Shown here: positions 7,105 to 14,193 of the stretch, piece by piece
Position numbering within the stretch: the first letter of the stretch is position 1
How the letters are laid out: each line of letters opens with the position of its first letter
NCBI GenBank assembly: GCA_043813895.1
Contig: JBDRKQ010000220.1
Location: forward strand, 1 to 17,049
DNA from: CAZTAR01 sp043813895
GTDB lineage: Bacteria; Planctomycetota; Phycisphaerae; UBA1845; UTPLA1
Direction: 5' to 3'
DNA length: 17,049 bases
Position numbers and translations under genes: made by a program
Notes under the pieces: generated by a model
Database searches by the model: none
What the model was told of the DNA's origin: nothing
Seen by the model: the letters and a program-made list of their open reading frames with translations, nothing else

Positions 7105-7512
7105 ATGTCTCTGATAGGCGAGGAGCAACTCCGGGGACTTCGTCAGGCAATCCTCGATCACGATTTCCTCCATAGGATCCTGCGCCGAATCGAGGACCTG
7201 CATCGGATCGTCTTCCACGCCAGCGCCCTTGACTGGAAGTATGTACGCGCCGCGGCCGAGGAGATCCTCATCGCCGACATTGTCACGCGGCACAACGGCC
7301 ACATCGACGGCGTTTATTACGCCCTCCGCAAGGCCGAAGACGGAGGTCGGGATTGGCAAGGCGCCGTTGCGGATTATGCCTCTTACACGCACAACTACTA
7401 CACAACGCCCTTGGGCGTCGTGCTGCGCAAGGACCTTTTCGGCAAGGCAAGCCACTTCATCACGCCTGCGGCCGGCAAAGAGTCGGTCTTGTGGGGCGCG
7501 TCCGAGAAGTAG
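7105..7512 (+). CDS. hypothetical protein, 135 residues
   Basis: I do not recognise this protein. It is soluble, with a mostly helical charged first half (EEQLRGLRQAILDHDFLHRI, then EDLHRIVFHA) and an aromatic-rich second half (ASYTHNYYTTPLG). No signal peptide, membrane span or catalytic motif is evident. Third codon positions are mostly G or C, like the neighbouring genes, which supports real coding. The start is taken at the ATG at 7105, since the protein-like sequence begins there; the ribosome site is weak (GGGG seven bases upstream). It ends with TAG. The antisense frame over the same bases has worse composition and was rejected. It stands alone between a divergent kinase gene and a 393-base gap. 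Confidence 0.65.
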   Translation: MSLIGEEQLRGLRQAILDHDFLHRILRRIEDLHRIVFHASALDWKYVRAAAEEILIADIVTRHNGHIDGVYYALRKAEDGGRDWQGAVADYASYTHNYYTTPLGVVLRKDLFGKASHFITPAAGKESVLWGASEK

Positions 7513-7905
7513 CGATCTGTGTCGGCCGAGGCGATGCTCTCATCGGCTACCGCGGCGCTTCGTCCGGTGCCATGCCGCTGCGCCGCGACCCTTGTCTTCG
7601 TTCAAGGCATGGCGTCCGGCGAGAGCGTGTTCCCGCGCAGCAACGTCCGATATCCTCCGACCCGCGCGCACCTGCACCGTCCTACCACTCAGGCTGCCGG
7701 CCTGCGAAACAGGAGCTTCGTCGGCTTGGCTCTGGCCAGACTCGGTGGTCGGACGTTACAGACCCGTTACACCGTCAGCTCATGGACTTCAGCTATACTT
7801 GCGACTAGAGACGCAGGAAGACCTTCCGAATCCCGGCGTCGTCAGGATGGCGAGGTACTTCCTGGCAAGATGAGAAACCCGGACTCGTAGTGGGAGACAG
7901 TACAC
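7513..7905. other. intergenic region and leader upstream of DUF1573 gene
   Basis: 393 bases without a convincing gene. The open frame 7519-7890 is rich in Arg, Ser and Ala, has no ribosome site and looks like noise. A degraded copy of the GGTCGGACGCTAC repeat lies near 7747-7760. TATACT at 7794-7799 could be the -10 of a promoter for the following gene, but a matching -35 is not clear. The ribosome site of the next gene, GGGAG, is at 7892-7896. Confidence 0.45.
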
Positions 7906-9417
7906 ATGACGTTCCAACGGTTCTTAAGATCACCCATCATTGCAGGCGCTGCGGCTGTCGCCGTTGTCGCCGTGCTGGCGGTCGGGCAGACCGCTCTGGC
8001 ACAAGCCCCGAACGATCCCGGGCAAGAGAGCGGTCTCCAGAAGAAGGCCGATCCCAAGAAAGAAGACCAGCCAAACGCGGACCGCGCCGCGGCCCAGCCG
8101 CGACGCGCAGACGCGAAAGCCAGCGCCCCCAAAACCCAGCGACCCAGGCTCGGCAAGGCAATCCAAGGGCCTCCCTCTCCTAAGGAAAAGATGGGCGACC
8201 AGGGTGCCAAGAGCGCTCGGCCTCTCCCGCAGGCTCCGCGGCGCAGCCCCGCTCCAAAGCCGACGGTCGTGCTGAAGCCCGGTGAGATCCCGGCGATTGT
8301 CTTTGACACTCCCGTATGGGACTTCGGCCGCATCCGCGCCGGGTTCGAAGTCACACACGAGTTCTGGTTTACGAACACCGGAACGGGGCCACTGGAGATT
8401 CTCCGTGTCAAACCTGGTTGAGGCTGCGCCGTTGCCGGTCAGTATGACCGGATCATTCAGCCTGGCGAAGCGGGGAGGATCCCTCTCAAACTCTCGACTG
8501 CCCGGCGCAGCGGGCCGCTCAAGAAGACCGTTACCGTCGACACGAATCTCCCTGGCGGGGACGCGACGAAGAAGATCACGGTCCAGGGCGTGGTCTGGCT
8601 GCCGATCGAAGCCACGCCGCGGCTCGCGGCCTTCAACAGGATCTCCGCAAATGCTGCAACGGACGGCACGCTCCTGCGCAAGTTGACGATCGTCAACAAT
8701 GTGGACGAGGAAGCGAATATCACGAATATCCGCAGCACGAGCCCAATGTTCAAAGCCGAATGCTCGGTGCTCGAACCGGGCAAGAAGTTCGAACTTACGG
8801 TGAGCTTGGTGCCGCCTTTCCGCCCCGGCAACAACAGCGCCAGTATCGAGCTCTCCACCGGCCTCAACGAAATGCCCGAGTTGAAAGTGCCAGCGCAAGT
8901 TTACATCACCGCGGAGGTGGACGTCATGCCGCCTAAGCTGGTGTTGCGTCCGGGCCGGACCTCGCCCTTGACACGCCAGGTTTCCGTGAAGAACAACTCG
9001 GGCAAGCCGATGGTTGTCAGCGATGTCCAGGCCAGCAATCCTCGAATCAAGACAACCCTGTCGGAATCAATCGCGGGCATGCAGTATAAGATCGACGTCA
9101 GCATTCCCACGGACTACGACGTGCCGGAGTCCGGCGACAAGATCACCTTCAAGACTGACGTTCCTGCGATGCCTTTCATAGAGGTGCCGGTCGAAGTAGT
9201 AGCGGCACGCGGGGCCGCGAAACGCGGAATGCAACCTGTCATTAAGAGGGCTCCCACGAATACACGGGAGGTCACGAAAACCGGCCTGGCGGATCCGACG
9301 CCCCGGAAATTCGGCGAGAAGCCGGCGGCCGCGAAAGAGGCAAGGCAACCGGAGAAGGCCACCCCCGCAGCGAAGCCAATCCCCCGCGATAAGGAGACCG
9401 GCGGGGAGACACAGTAG
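7906..9417 (+). CDS. exported DUF1573-family protein, candidate selenoprotein (in-frame TGA = Sec172)
   Basis: One frame of 503 residues, interrupted only by TGA at 8419-8421. Residues 1-33 are a signal peptide (hydrophobic AGAAAVAVVAVLAV, cleavage near ALAQA). A Pro/Lys/Ala-rich linker follows, then a DUF1573 beta domain from about 130 (VWDFGRIRAGFEVTHEFWF, then NTGTGPLEILRVKPG). This family continues with Cys-Gly-Cys; here the codons read TGA-GGC-TGC, so TGA replaces the first Cys. The next residues, AVAGQYDRIIQPGEAGRIPL, fit the family and remain in frame. Two more beta domains and a Lys/Pro-rich tail follow. A SECIS-like hairpin follows the TGA. GGGAG precedes the ATG by nine bases. The function of DUF1573 is unknown; the rhodanese and MauE neighbours suggest envelope thiol/sulfur redox chemistry. 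Alternatives are a TGC-to-TGA nonsense mutation or a base error, which would leave a 171-residue fragment. Confidence 0.8.
8419..8462 (+). promoter_or_regulatory. candidate bacterial SECIS element with Sec UGA
   Basis: The UGA is 8419-8421. The lower stem GGCUG (8422-8426) pairs with CAGCC (8458-8462). After an internal loop of 8 and 6 bases, the upper stem CCGGUCA (8435-8441) pairs perfectly with UGACCGG (8445-8451), leaving the loop GUA (8442-8444). Twenty bases separate the UGA from the loop. Known bacterial SECIS elements have a loop with a G in its first two positions, 16-37 bases after the UGA. In E. coli fdhF the key loop bases are G and U at positions 23-24 counted from the U of UGA; here they are at 24-25. 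Confidence 0.65.
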
Positions 9418-9436
9418 GCAAAGCCGTGCTCACAAG

Positions 9437-9468
9437 CGGCAGGCGGACACACCGCTGTTCGCCTGCCG
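9437..9468 (+). terminator. stem-loop after DUF1573 gene, terminator-like
   Basis: CGGCAGGCG (9437-9445) pairs perfectly with CGCCTGCCG (9460-9468) around a 14-base loop, 20 bases after the stop codon. No U-run follows, so it may be an mRNA-stabilising or attenuating hairpin, or a dispersed repeat, rather than a full terminator. It would still allow read-through into the rhodanese gene. Confidence 0.4.
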
Positions 9469-9557
9469 ACCGGTTTGGCTGTGATGCGGCGTCCAAGGCC
9501 GGCTCGCTAGGCCGGGTGTGGACGGCCGACGGAACACTGAGGTGGTGAGACACCACG

Positions 9558-10112
9558 ATGCGACGTGATTGCCTCCAGATCGTTGTGGCGCTGCTGATTA
9601 GCAGCGGTGTTGCCGCTGCCGCTAACGTCGGCTGGCACAAGATGGAGTGGCTTCGCGCACCACTGGATGCCCCCGGGGATTCGTCCGATGTCACGACGAC
9701 TCAGCCGGTTCCCGGCGGCGAACGCCGCAACGGTGTAGGGCACGGCGATGCCCACAAGGACGAAACGATAGGCTATGAAGTCGTACTCCAACACCTGAGA
9801 GAAGGTACCGCTTCCTTCATCGACGCCCGTTCGCCGGAGGAATACGCCGAGGCCCATTTTCGCGGCGCGCTGAACCTCCCGTCCAATGCCATTTACGAGA
9901 ACATCGACGAGGTGACCGGGCAAGTGCTCCCGGATGATCTCGTCATCGTTTATTGCGGCGGCGGCGGATGCGAAGCGAGTGTGAACGTCTCGGACGCCCT
10001 GCGGCGATACTACCAATACACCCGTGTCGTGATCTACGAGAACGGGTGGGAGGAAATCGAGACGATGCTGGACGAGTTCAGCGACTGCCTGGAGGTCGAA
10101 AGCGGACAATGA
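9558..10112 (+). CDS. membrane-anchored rhodanese-domain protein
   Basis: 184 residues. The N-terminal hydrophobic stretch (LQIVVALLISSGVAAAA, residues 6-22) is a signal peptide or anchor, so the domain is expected outside the cytoplasmic membrane. The rhodanese domain spans about 70-175: FIDARSPEEYAEAHFRGALN is the conserved strand-loop, and the active-site loop is VYCGGGGCEAS with catalytic-type Cys133 and an extra Cys138. Rhodaneses move sulfane sulfur as a cysteine persulfide. The ATG at 9558 is preceded by GAGGTG, and a small hairpin GTGGT-GAGAC-ACCAC (9542-9556) directly abuts the start codon and could modulate translation. Its stop overlaps the next start (ATGA), so it is translationally coupled to the MauE-like gene. 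Its substrate is not known. Confidence 0.88.
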   Translation: MRRDCLQIVVALLISSGVAAAANVGWHKMEWLRAPLDAPGDSSDVTTTQPVPGGERRNGVGHGDAHKDETIGYEVVLQHLREGTASFIDARSPEEYAEAHFRGALNLPSNAIYENIDEVTGQVLPDDLVIVYCGGGGCEASVNVSDALRRYYQYTRVVIYENGWEEIETMLDEFSDCLEVESGQ

Positions 10113-10606
10113 ACGGCGGTGCGGCGAGAAAGATCAAGGTCTCCCTGGCGCACGTGTGCGCCCTGGTCGTGGGCGGCTACTTCATCTACGCCGCCGCCGG
10201 GAAGATCGTCGAGCCGAGGCAGTTTGCAATCGACATCCGGAACTACCGGATTCTGCCGGACGTCCTGCTGCACCTGCCCGCGCTGTTCTTGCCTTGGTGG
10301 GAAGTGGCCGCAGCGGTGATGCTCATCGTCCCGAAGACCCGCCGCGCCGGTACCATCCTGATCTGCGGCCTGCTGCTGGTCTTCATCGCGATGATCGGCT
10401 ATTCGGCGATCCATAAGGGCTTGGACATCTCCTGCGGCTGCACGGGCAAGAACAGCAGCCACGCGGGCTGGCTCACGATCGGCCGAAACGTGTTGCTGTT
10501 GATCGCCTCGCTTTATTCTCTCTACGGCCTCAGGTGGGTGCAACGCAGCGCCCGTTTCCCGGCCCCCTCCGAACAAGCCATTCCGGCCCGCGCGCCGGCG
10601 GGTTGA
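10109..10606 (+). CDS. MauE/DoxX-like redox-associated membrane protein
   Basis: 165 residues with four predicted membrane helices: about 12-32, 55-75, 80-100 and 122-142. A conserved motif KGLDISCGCTG with Cys109 and Cys111 lies in the loop after helix 3, followed by GWLTIGRNVLLL, as in MauE-type proteins of the DoxX-like superfamily. MauE helps disulfide formation in methylamine dehydrogenase maturation; relatives elsewhere are thought to carry redox equivalents between membrane and envelope thiols. The ATG at 10109 overlaps the rhodanese stop by four bases, and GGAGG is present upstream at 10091. The longer frame upstream of this ATG is a shadow of the rhodanese gene. No mau structural genes are present, so the methylamine role itself does not apply. 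Confidence 0.85.
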   Translation: MNGGAARKIKVSLAHVCALVVGGYFIYAAAGKIVEPRQFAIDIRNYRILPDVLLHLPALFLPWWEVAAAVMLIVPKTRRAGTILICGLLLVFIAMIGYSAIHKGLDISCGCTGKNSSHAGWLTIGRNVLLLIASLYSLYGLRWVQRSARFPAPSEQAIPARAPAG

Positions 10607-10637
10607 CGCAAGTCACGTGTGGGTTTGGTTGAGCAAT

Positions 10638-11471
10638 TCATCCCGAGAAGCAGATCGCCGTGACGAGCATGGTCCCGTAGCGATCCCAGAGGACATCCTC
10701 GTCCCAGTCGTCGGCAGTCTTCGGCAATTCGACGGTGATGATCGGAACGCCCAGGGTTATCCCGGCGTAAGACCCCAGTGAGCCGCGTCGCCCGCCCAGC
10801 TTCACGACCGGCAAATCGCATCGAGCGGCCATCGTCTCGGCCAGCCGCCTGCCGGGGCCGTCGTAGTCGAGGCACGCACTGCCGTGGTTCTTCGGCTGGT
10901 GGAGGCTGATGATCCGATCCGGCCGGTAGCGTTGCATCACGTCGTGAATGGCCCGGCTCTCCGGCTCCGACAGTGCGGTCGAGCCGTGGTCGGTGCTGCC
11001 GTGGAAATTCGAGGCGGGGAAGTTCCGATTGATATCAACGCCGTGGACGTTCTTGCGATTGCCTGTCGCCATGCCATCCGGATTCGCGACAGGCATCAAT
11101 ACGACACATCGTCCTTCGAGCAGAGCCGTGCGTTTCGTCAAGTAATCGGCCAATCGTCGAACGAGCGGCGTTCCGGCGGGCTCGCTCCCGTGGATCGTCG
11201 CCATGATGAGGACCACATCCTCCCCGCTGCCGAAGACGATGCACTCGATCGGGCGCCCTTCGACGGATTCGCCGACGGTGATTCTCTCCGGCTGCCAGGA
11301 TGCCTCGAATCCCCGCCTTGCTTCGGGCGCCTCGCCTCCCCCCTGCGCTTGAACCCGCTCTTCCGGAGCGCGGCAACCTGCCGCCAAAGCCAACCCCAGC
11401 AATGCCGGGATCCATAGCCGCCTCCCCCAGCCACGCCAGCCGATCTTCGCCGAGAAGCCCGTCACGTTCAC
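10638..11471 (-). CDS. lipoprotein M14-family zinc carboxypeptidase (MpaA-like)
   Basis: 277 residues. The N-terminus is a lipoprotein signal: basic WGRRLW, hydrophobic IPALLGLAL, then the lipobox LAAGC with Cys33. The M14 fold has every expected catalytic residue: zinc ligands His94 and Glu97 in IHGSEP and His191 in SLHQPKN, Arg149 in VDINRNFP, and Glu248 in ITVELPK. The closest family is murein peptide amidase A, which cuts the gamma-D-Glu-diaminopimelate bond in cell-wall peptides; here the enzyme would be tethered to a membrane. The start is GTG at 11471, with GAGGAG six bases before it; a frame extension to 11675 overlaps the previous gene and lacks a start signal. It converges with the MauE-like gene with a 31-base gap. 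Substrate is inferred from the family. Confidence 0.85.
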   Translation of the reverse strand: MNVTGFSAKIGWRGWGRRLWIPALLGLALAAGCRAPEERVQAQGGGEAPEARRGFEASWQPERITVGESVEGRPIECIVFGSGEDVVLIMATIHGSEPAGTPLVRRLADYLTKRTALLEGRCVVLMPVANPDGMATGNRKNVHGVDINRNFPASNFHGSTDHGSTALSEPESRAIHDVMQRYRPDRIISLHQPKNHGSACLDYDGPGRRLAETMAARCDLPVVKLGGRRGSLGSYAGITLGVPIITVELPKTADDWDEDVLWDRYGTMLVTAICFSG

Positions 11472-11619
11472 GCCGTTCTCCTCTGTGGAAACCTCCTTCG
11501 CGGGCGGCTCGTTTGACCTGGAGCGGTTTACGCTTGAAGCCCGATCCCGATCAATCGCTCTCCAGCTTCTTCGGCAATCCGGCCTGCGCCTCTGCACGGG
11601 CGGATCCGCGGTTGTGGAG

Positions 11620-13122
11620 TCAGGATTCCAGGTTTTCCTTTGGAGGCTCATCACACGGCGATAGAACCAGCACATCTCGATCGGGGGGAAACCGCGAACG
11701 CCCGCGTTCGAGTCGCCATCGCCCCAATTCGCCGAGGTCTATCGCACTCTCGACAGCGGCCGTCTCGGGAGAGGCGAACGCGAGCCCAGCCATCTCGTAC
11801 AGAACGGCCGAAGTGCGGTCGTCCGGCGCCGACTCCGTCGCCACCTCGAAATCCGGAAGCCCAATCGCGTGCAACCCCGCCGTGTCCGACACGAATTCAT
11901 GCCCGTCCCATTCCTCGGGCGGAAAGGTGCGGAAGCTCACGAAAGACGTCAATAGGGACGGATCTCCGCCAGCGAGGTCGCGGAGGCCCTGCAACGCCGA
12001 CGGCGGCGACAGGATCCCCCCACCGGGCCATAGGGCGGCGATCATCGGGGCGAATTCCGCCAACGCCGCATGGGCCTGATGTTGAAGCCGAACGACGTCC
12101 GCCGGCGCAACCTCGGCCCGCGCCTCACTCGTAAACACAACGTGTCCCGCGTGGCCTGCGACCGCCTCGCCGGCCTCGGGCCAATCCCAGGACTGACGCG
12201 TCGCATACTCCAGCAGAGCGCGGGATACCGCGACGGGCCTGCTCTCGACGCGCAATTCGATCGCACCGACACGAAGGTGAATCGCATCCCCGCCTGAACC
12301 GCCCTCGACCAACTCGGCCGCACGCTCACCGCCGCGCCGAAGCGACGCGATGAACACTTCCGCGACAACCTCCGAACGCGATTGAAGCAACGCCATCGTT
12401 ACCAACGAGCATTCCCGGCGAACGGGCGTGGCGGGCGCAGCGGTTGGCAACCCAAGCAGAGCCGCGCCGGAGTCGGACTCCGGCGGCTGCACCGCAGTGT
12501 GCAGCGAAACGTCGGGCGGCTCTTCGGCTGGGGTGGGCTCTCGCAACTCCGCCACCGGTGTCACAGGCTCGGCACTGCCTGCGGTGTTTCCATCGGCTGA
12601 CGATTCGGTCTCACCGCCACGGTCCTCCGCGGATTCGGCCGGCACTCCCGGCGCATCGTCCTCCGGCGGTCCCGGCGATTCGGCCGGCAGCTCCTCGGGG
12701 GTCTCTCGGCCTTCGGACGCGGCTTCGCGTTCGTCCGGCAGGCCGCCGGACCGTTCATCCTGCGTGTGCCCTTCCAGTTGCAGGGGGACGTCCTCCGCGA
12801 GTCCCCCTGCCGCTCGCGTCTCCTGAGTCAGCGTGGCATCCTCAGGATTGGATGACGCCTCATCCGACTCCGAAGTGGATTCGACCGACCGGCCGTCCGA
12901 ATGCCCCCTTCGCCGAACGACTTCGATCCCGAGGGCGGCGAACAATGCCACCCAACTCATCCATGCGGAGTGGCCGGTGGCCCAGGCAACTCCCACCAGG
13001 AGCAGTGCCGCCCCCCCCCAGAGCAGCGGCGTCGCCCCCCGACGCGCCTGCACAGAAACCGCCAACCCGTGCAGAACGAGCATCGAGGACGCCAGACCCA
13101 GGATAATGAAAACCCAGAACAC
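11620..13122 (-). CDS. membrane-anchored DUF4261-domain protein
   Basis: 500 residues. The N-terminus has two or three hydrophobic segments (FWVFIILGLASSMLVLHGLA; TPLLWGGAALLLVGVAWAT; WMSWVALFAALGIEVV), followed by an acidic linker of about 170 residues rich in Glu, Pro, Ser and Gly (about 74-240). The folded C-terminal part (about 245-450) resembles DUF4261: SRALLEYATRQSWDWPEA, HAALAEFAPMIAALWPGGG, then WDGHEFVSDTAGLHAIGLPD. The function of DUF4261 is unknown. The start is GTG at 13122; a G-rich ribosome site lies about eleven bases upstream. It follows the thioesterase gene by 36 bases and precedes the M14 lipoprotein gene by 148 bases on the same strand, so the three may be an operon. Plus-strand frames across the linker are shadows. 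Confidence 0.75.
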   Translation of the reverse strand: MFWVFIILGLASSMLVLHGLAVSVQARRGATPLLWGGAALLLVGVAWATGHSAWMSWVALFAALGIEVVRRRGHSDGRSVESTSESDEASSNPEDATLTQETRAAGGLAEDVPLQLEGHTQDERSGGLPDEREAASEGRETPEELPAESPGPPEDDAPGVPAESAEDRGGETESSADGNTAGSAEPVTPVAELREPTPAEEPPDVSLHTAVQPPESDSGAALLGLPTAAPATPVRRECSLVTMALLQSRSEVVAEVFIASLRRGGERAAELVEGGSGGDAIHLRVGAIELRVESRPVAVSRALLEYATRQSWDWPEAGEAVAGHAGHVVFTSEARAEVAPADVVRLQHQAHAALAEFAPMIAALWPGGGILSPPSALQGLRDLAGGDPSLLTSFVSFRTFPPEEWDGHEFVSDTAGLHAIGLPDFEVATESAPDDRTSAVLYEMAGLAFASPETAAVESAIDLGELGRWRLERGRSRFPPDRDVLVLSPCDEPPKENLES

Positions 13123-13158
13123 GAGTCTCGGTTCCCCCTCGGGGGTCGGCGGCGAAGA

Positions 13159-13566
13159 TCAATCACCGATCTCCACAAACAACTCCTCGGGAATCGGTAT
13201 CAAACGGCCGTTACGATCGATGCAGGCGAGCGTCGATTTCGCCTCGCACAGGATCAGGCCGTCCCGTCGCAGTATATAGGCGTGGTCAATCCTCGCACGG
13301 GTCATCCGCTCGATGCGCGTACACAAATCCAACTCGTCATCATAACGGGCAGGGGCTTTGAAGCGACACTCCAACTTCGCGACGGCAAACAGAACACCCC
13401 GGTCCTCCAGATCCCGGTAGCGAAAGCCCGCCCGCCGGAGCAACTCCGTCCGCCCCATCTCGAAGTACTCGAAATACTTCGAATGGTGCAAATAACCCAT
13501 CGGGTCGCTTTCGGCGTACCTGACACGAATACGCAGCTCACATGAGACGGACGATTCCGGCGACAT
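13159..13566 (-). CDS. acyl-CoA thioesterase, YbgC/4-hydroxybenzoyl-CoA type
   Basis: 135-residue hotdog-fold enzyme that hydrolyses acyl-CoA thioesters. The signature RVRYAESDPMGYLHHSKYF has the catalytic Asp21, and the helix EYFEMGRTELLR follows, exactly as in the YbgC family. The C-terminal strands (ARIDHAYILRRDGLILCEAK) complete the fold. The length is normal for the family. The ATG at 13566 is preferred, because the family begins close to here; the TTG at 13602 would add an unusual Cys/Pro leader. The ribosome site is weak (GAG about ten bases upstream). It is the first gene of a possible three-gene run. YbgC proteins in proteobacteria neighbour Tol-Pal genes; no tol genes are visible here, so the substrate is open. 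Confidence 0.9.
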   Translation of the reverse strand: MSPESSVSCELRIRVRYAESDPMGYLHHSKYFEYFEMGRTELLRRAGFRYRDLEDRGVLFAVAKLECRFKAPARYDDELDLCTRIERMTRARIDHAYILRRDGLILCEAKSTLACIDRNGRLIPIPEELFVEIGD

Positions 13567-13664
13567 GCCCCTATTCTCAGGGATCGGACAGACTCTCCGC
13601 AAGTCGCGCCAACCGACTGTGACATCGCCACCAGAGCCACCCCAAGCTCGGATTCAGAGTCGCG

Positions 13665-13730
13665 CCTGTCAGGAAGCGGTCAGCGCTCCCGCTCAAAACC
13701 GTACCCGTCAGGAAGCAGTCGGCGCTCTCC
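13665..13730. repeat. two-copy direct repeat
   Basis: GTCAGGAAGCGGTCAGCGCT and GTCAGGAAGCAGTCGGCGCT are near-identical and start 39 bases apart, at about 13668 and 13707. They lie upstream of the thioesterase gene in a stretch without genes. Confidence 0.7.
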
Positions 13731-13925
13731 TCGTGCCACAGGCGGCTTGCCCGCCGGTGCTTTGTGCATAAACGCGAGCAAGATCGCACTGGCAGCAAGT
13801 TGCGAGTGGCACACGCGCAGAAGAATTACAGGCGGGACGCCTGTACCACCATTCGGTTGCGGCCGAAGGCCGCACTGTGCCACATGCTACGCTTTGGTTG
13901 CGGCAAGAAGCCTCGCTGTGCCACG
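13731..13925. repeat. cluster of short hairpins and GTGCCAC motifs
   Basis: Two perfect small hairpins lie here: TACAGGCG-GGA-CGCCTGTA (13827-13845) and TGCGGCC-GAA-GGCCGCA (13858-13874). GTGCCAC, or its complement, recurs four times, near 13733, 13806, 13877 and 13917. A GGCGG...CCGCC pair lies near 13741. This looks like a mosaic of dispersed repeat units without coding content. Confidence 0.7.
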
Positions 13926-13942
13926 GTTTTGAGATAGTCCGT

Positions 13943-13993
13943 AAAAAGGGCGTGCGGCACCCTGGATGTTTTGGCGCGGTCTAGGGTGCCGCA
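13943..13993 (-). terminator. 3' hairpin with U5 of the candidate RNA
   Basis: On the minus strand UGCGGCACCCU (13993-13983) pairs perfectly with AGGGUGCCGCA (13963-13953). CGCCC and then UUUUU (13947-13943) follow. A second fold, GGGUG-CCGCA-CGCCC placed directly before the U-run, uses part of the same bases, so the two cannot form together. The 11-bp inverted repeat might also belong to the dispersed repeat family. Confidence 0.5.
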
Positions 13994-14187
13994 GCGAGTG
14001 GAAGATTGTATTATCGCGATGCTCGACAGCCCTCTCGAGATCGCGCGGGCTCTCAGGCCGATCAATCCTAGGCGCCTTTTCGGCTCTCCTCTCCCCAATT
14101 CCGTCAGGATGTTGATAAGTTGGCGGCCCGATCCCGGGAACGGGGACTCGGGAAGGCAAGGACTCCCTTCCCCACGACCTCCCGGAC
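13943..14187 (-). ncRNA. candidate structured small RNA, about 245 nt
   Basis: A sigma-70 promoter precedes it and a hairpin with U5 ends it. It contains no ATG. The predicted fold, in transcript order, has four parts. First is a 5' hairpin with outer stem CCGGGA/UCCCGG (14185-14180 with 14139-14134) and inner stem GGGAAGG/CCUUCCC. Second is a stem AUCA-AC-AUCCU with AGGAU-UGAU (14116-14106 with 14069-14061), enclosing a GCC-GAAAA-GGC hairpin. Third is an 11-bp stem with a single bulge (14045-14035 with 14026-14015). Fourth is the 3' hairpin. It does not match 4.5S/SRP, RNase P, tmRNA or 6S signatures that I can recall. It could be a leader RNA of the thioesterase gene, but that starts about 380 bases further on. 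The fold was worked out by hand. Confidence 0.5.
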
Positions 14188-14193
14188 ACTACC

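Noticed and set aside
6910..7455. A 181-residue open frame on the minus strand
   Set aside because: It overlaps the 7105-7512 gene, has an Arg-rich tail and poorer codon use.
7519..7890. A 123-residue open frame before the DUF1573 gene
   Set aside because: No ribosome site, Arg/Ser/Ala-rich composition, and it includes a degraded repeat copy.
7906..8421. DUF1573 gene as a simple pseudogene
   Set aside because: Not excluded, but the lack of other lesions in the 331 codons after the TGA, the exact Cys position and the SECIS-like hairpin favour recoding. Sequencing error also remains possible.
7930..8898. A 322-residue open frame on the minus strand
   Set aside because: Antisense to the DUF1573 gene; Arg-rich and without domain features. 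Its length is due to high GC, not coding.
8590..9417. A separate gene beginning at the GTG at 8590
   Set aside because: It is in the same frame as 7906-8421, the 56 codons between them are family-like, and no ribosome site precedes 8590. It is the second part of one gene interrupted by the TGA.
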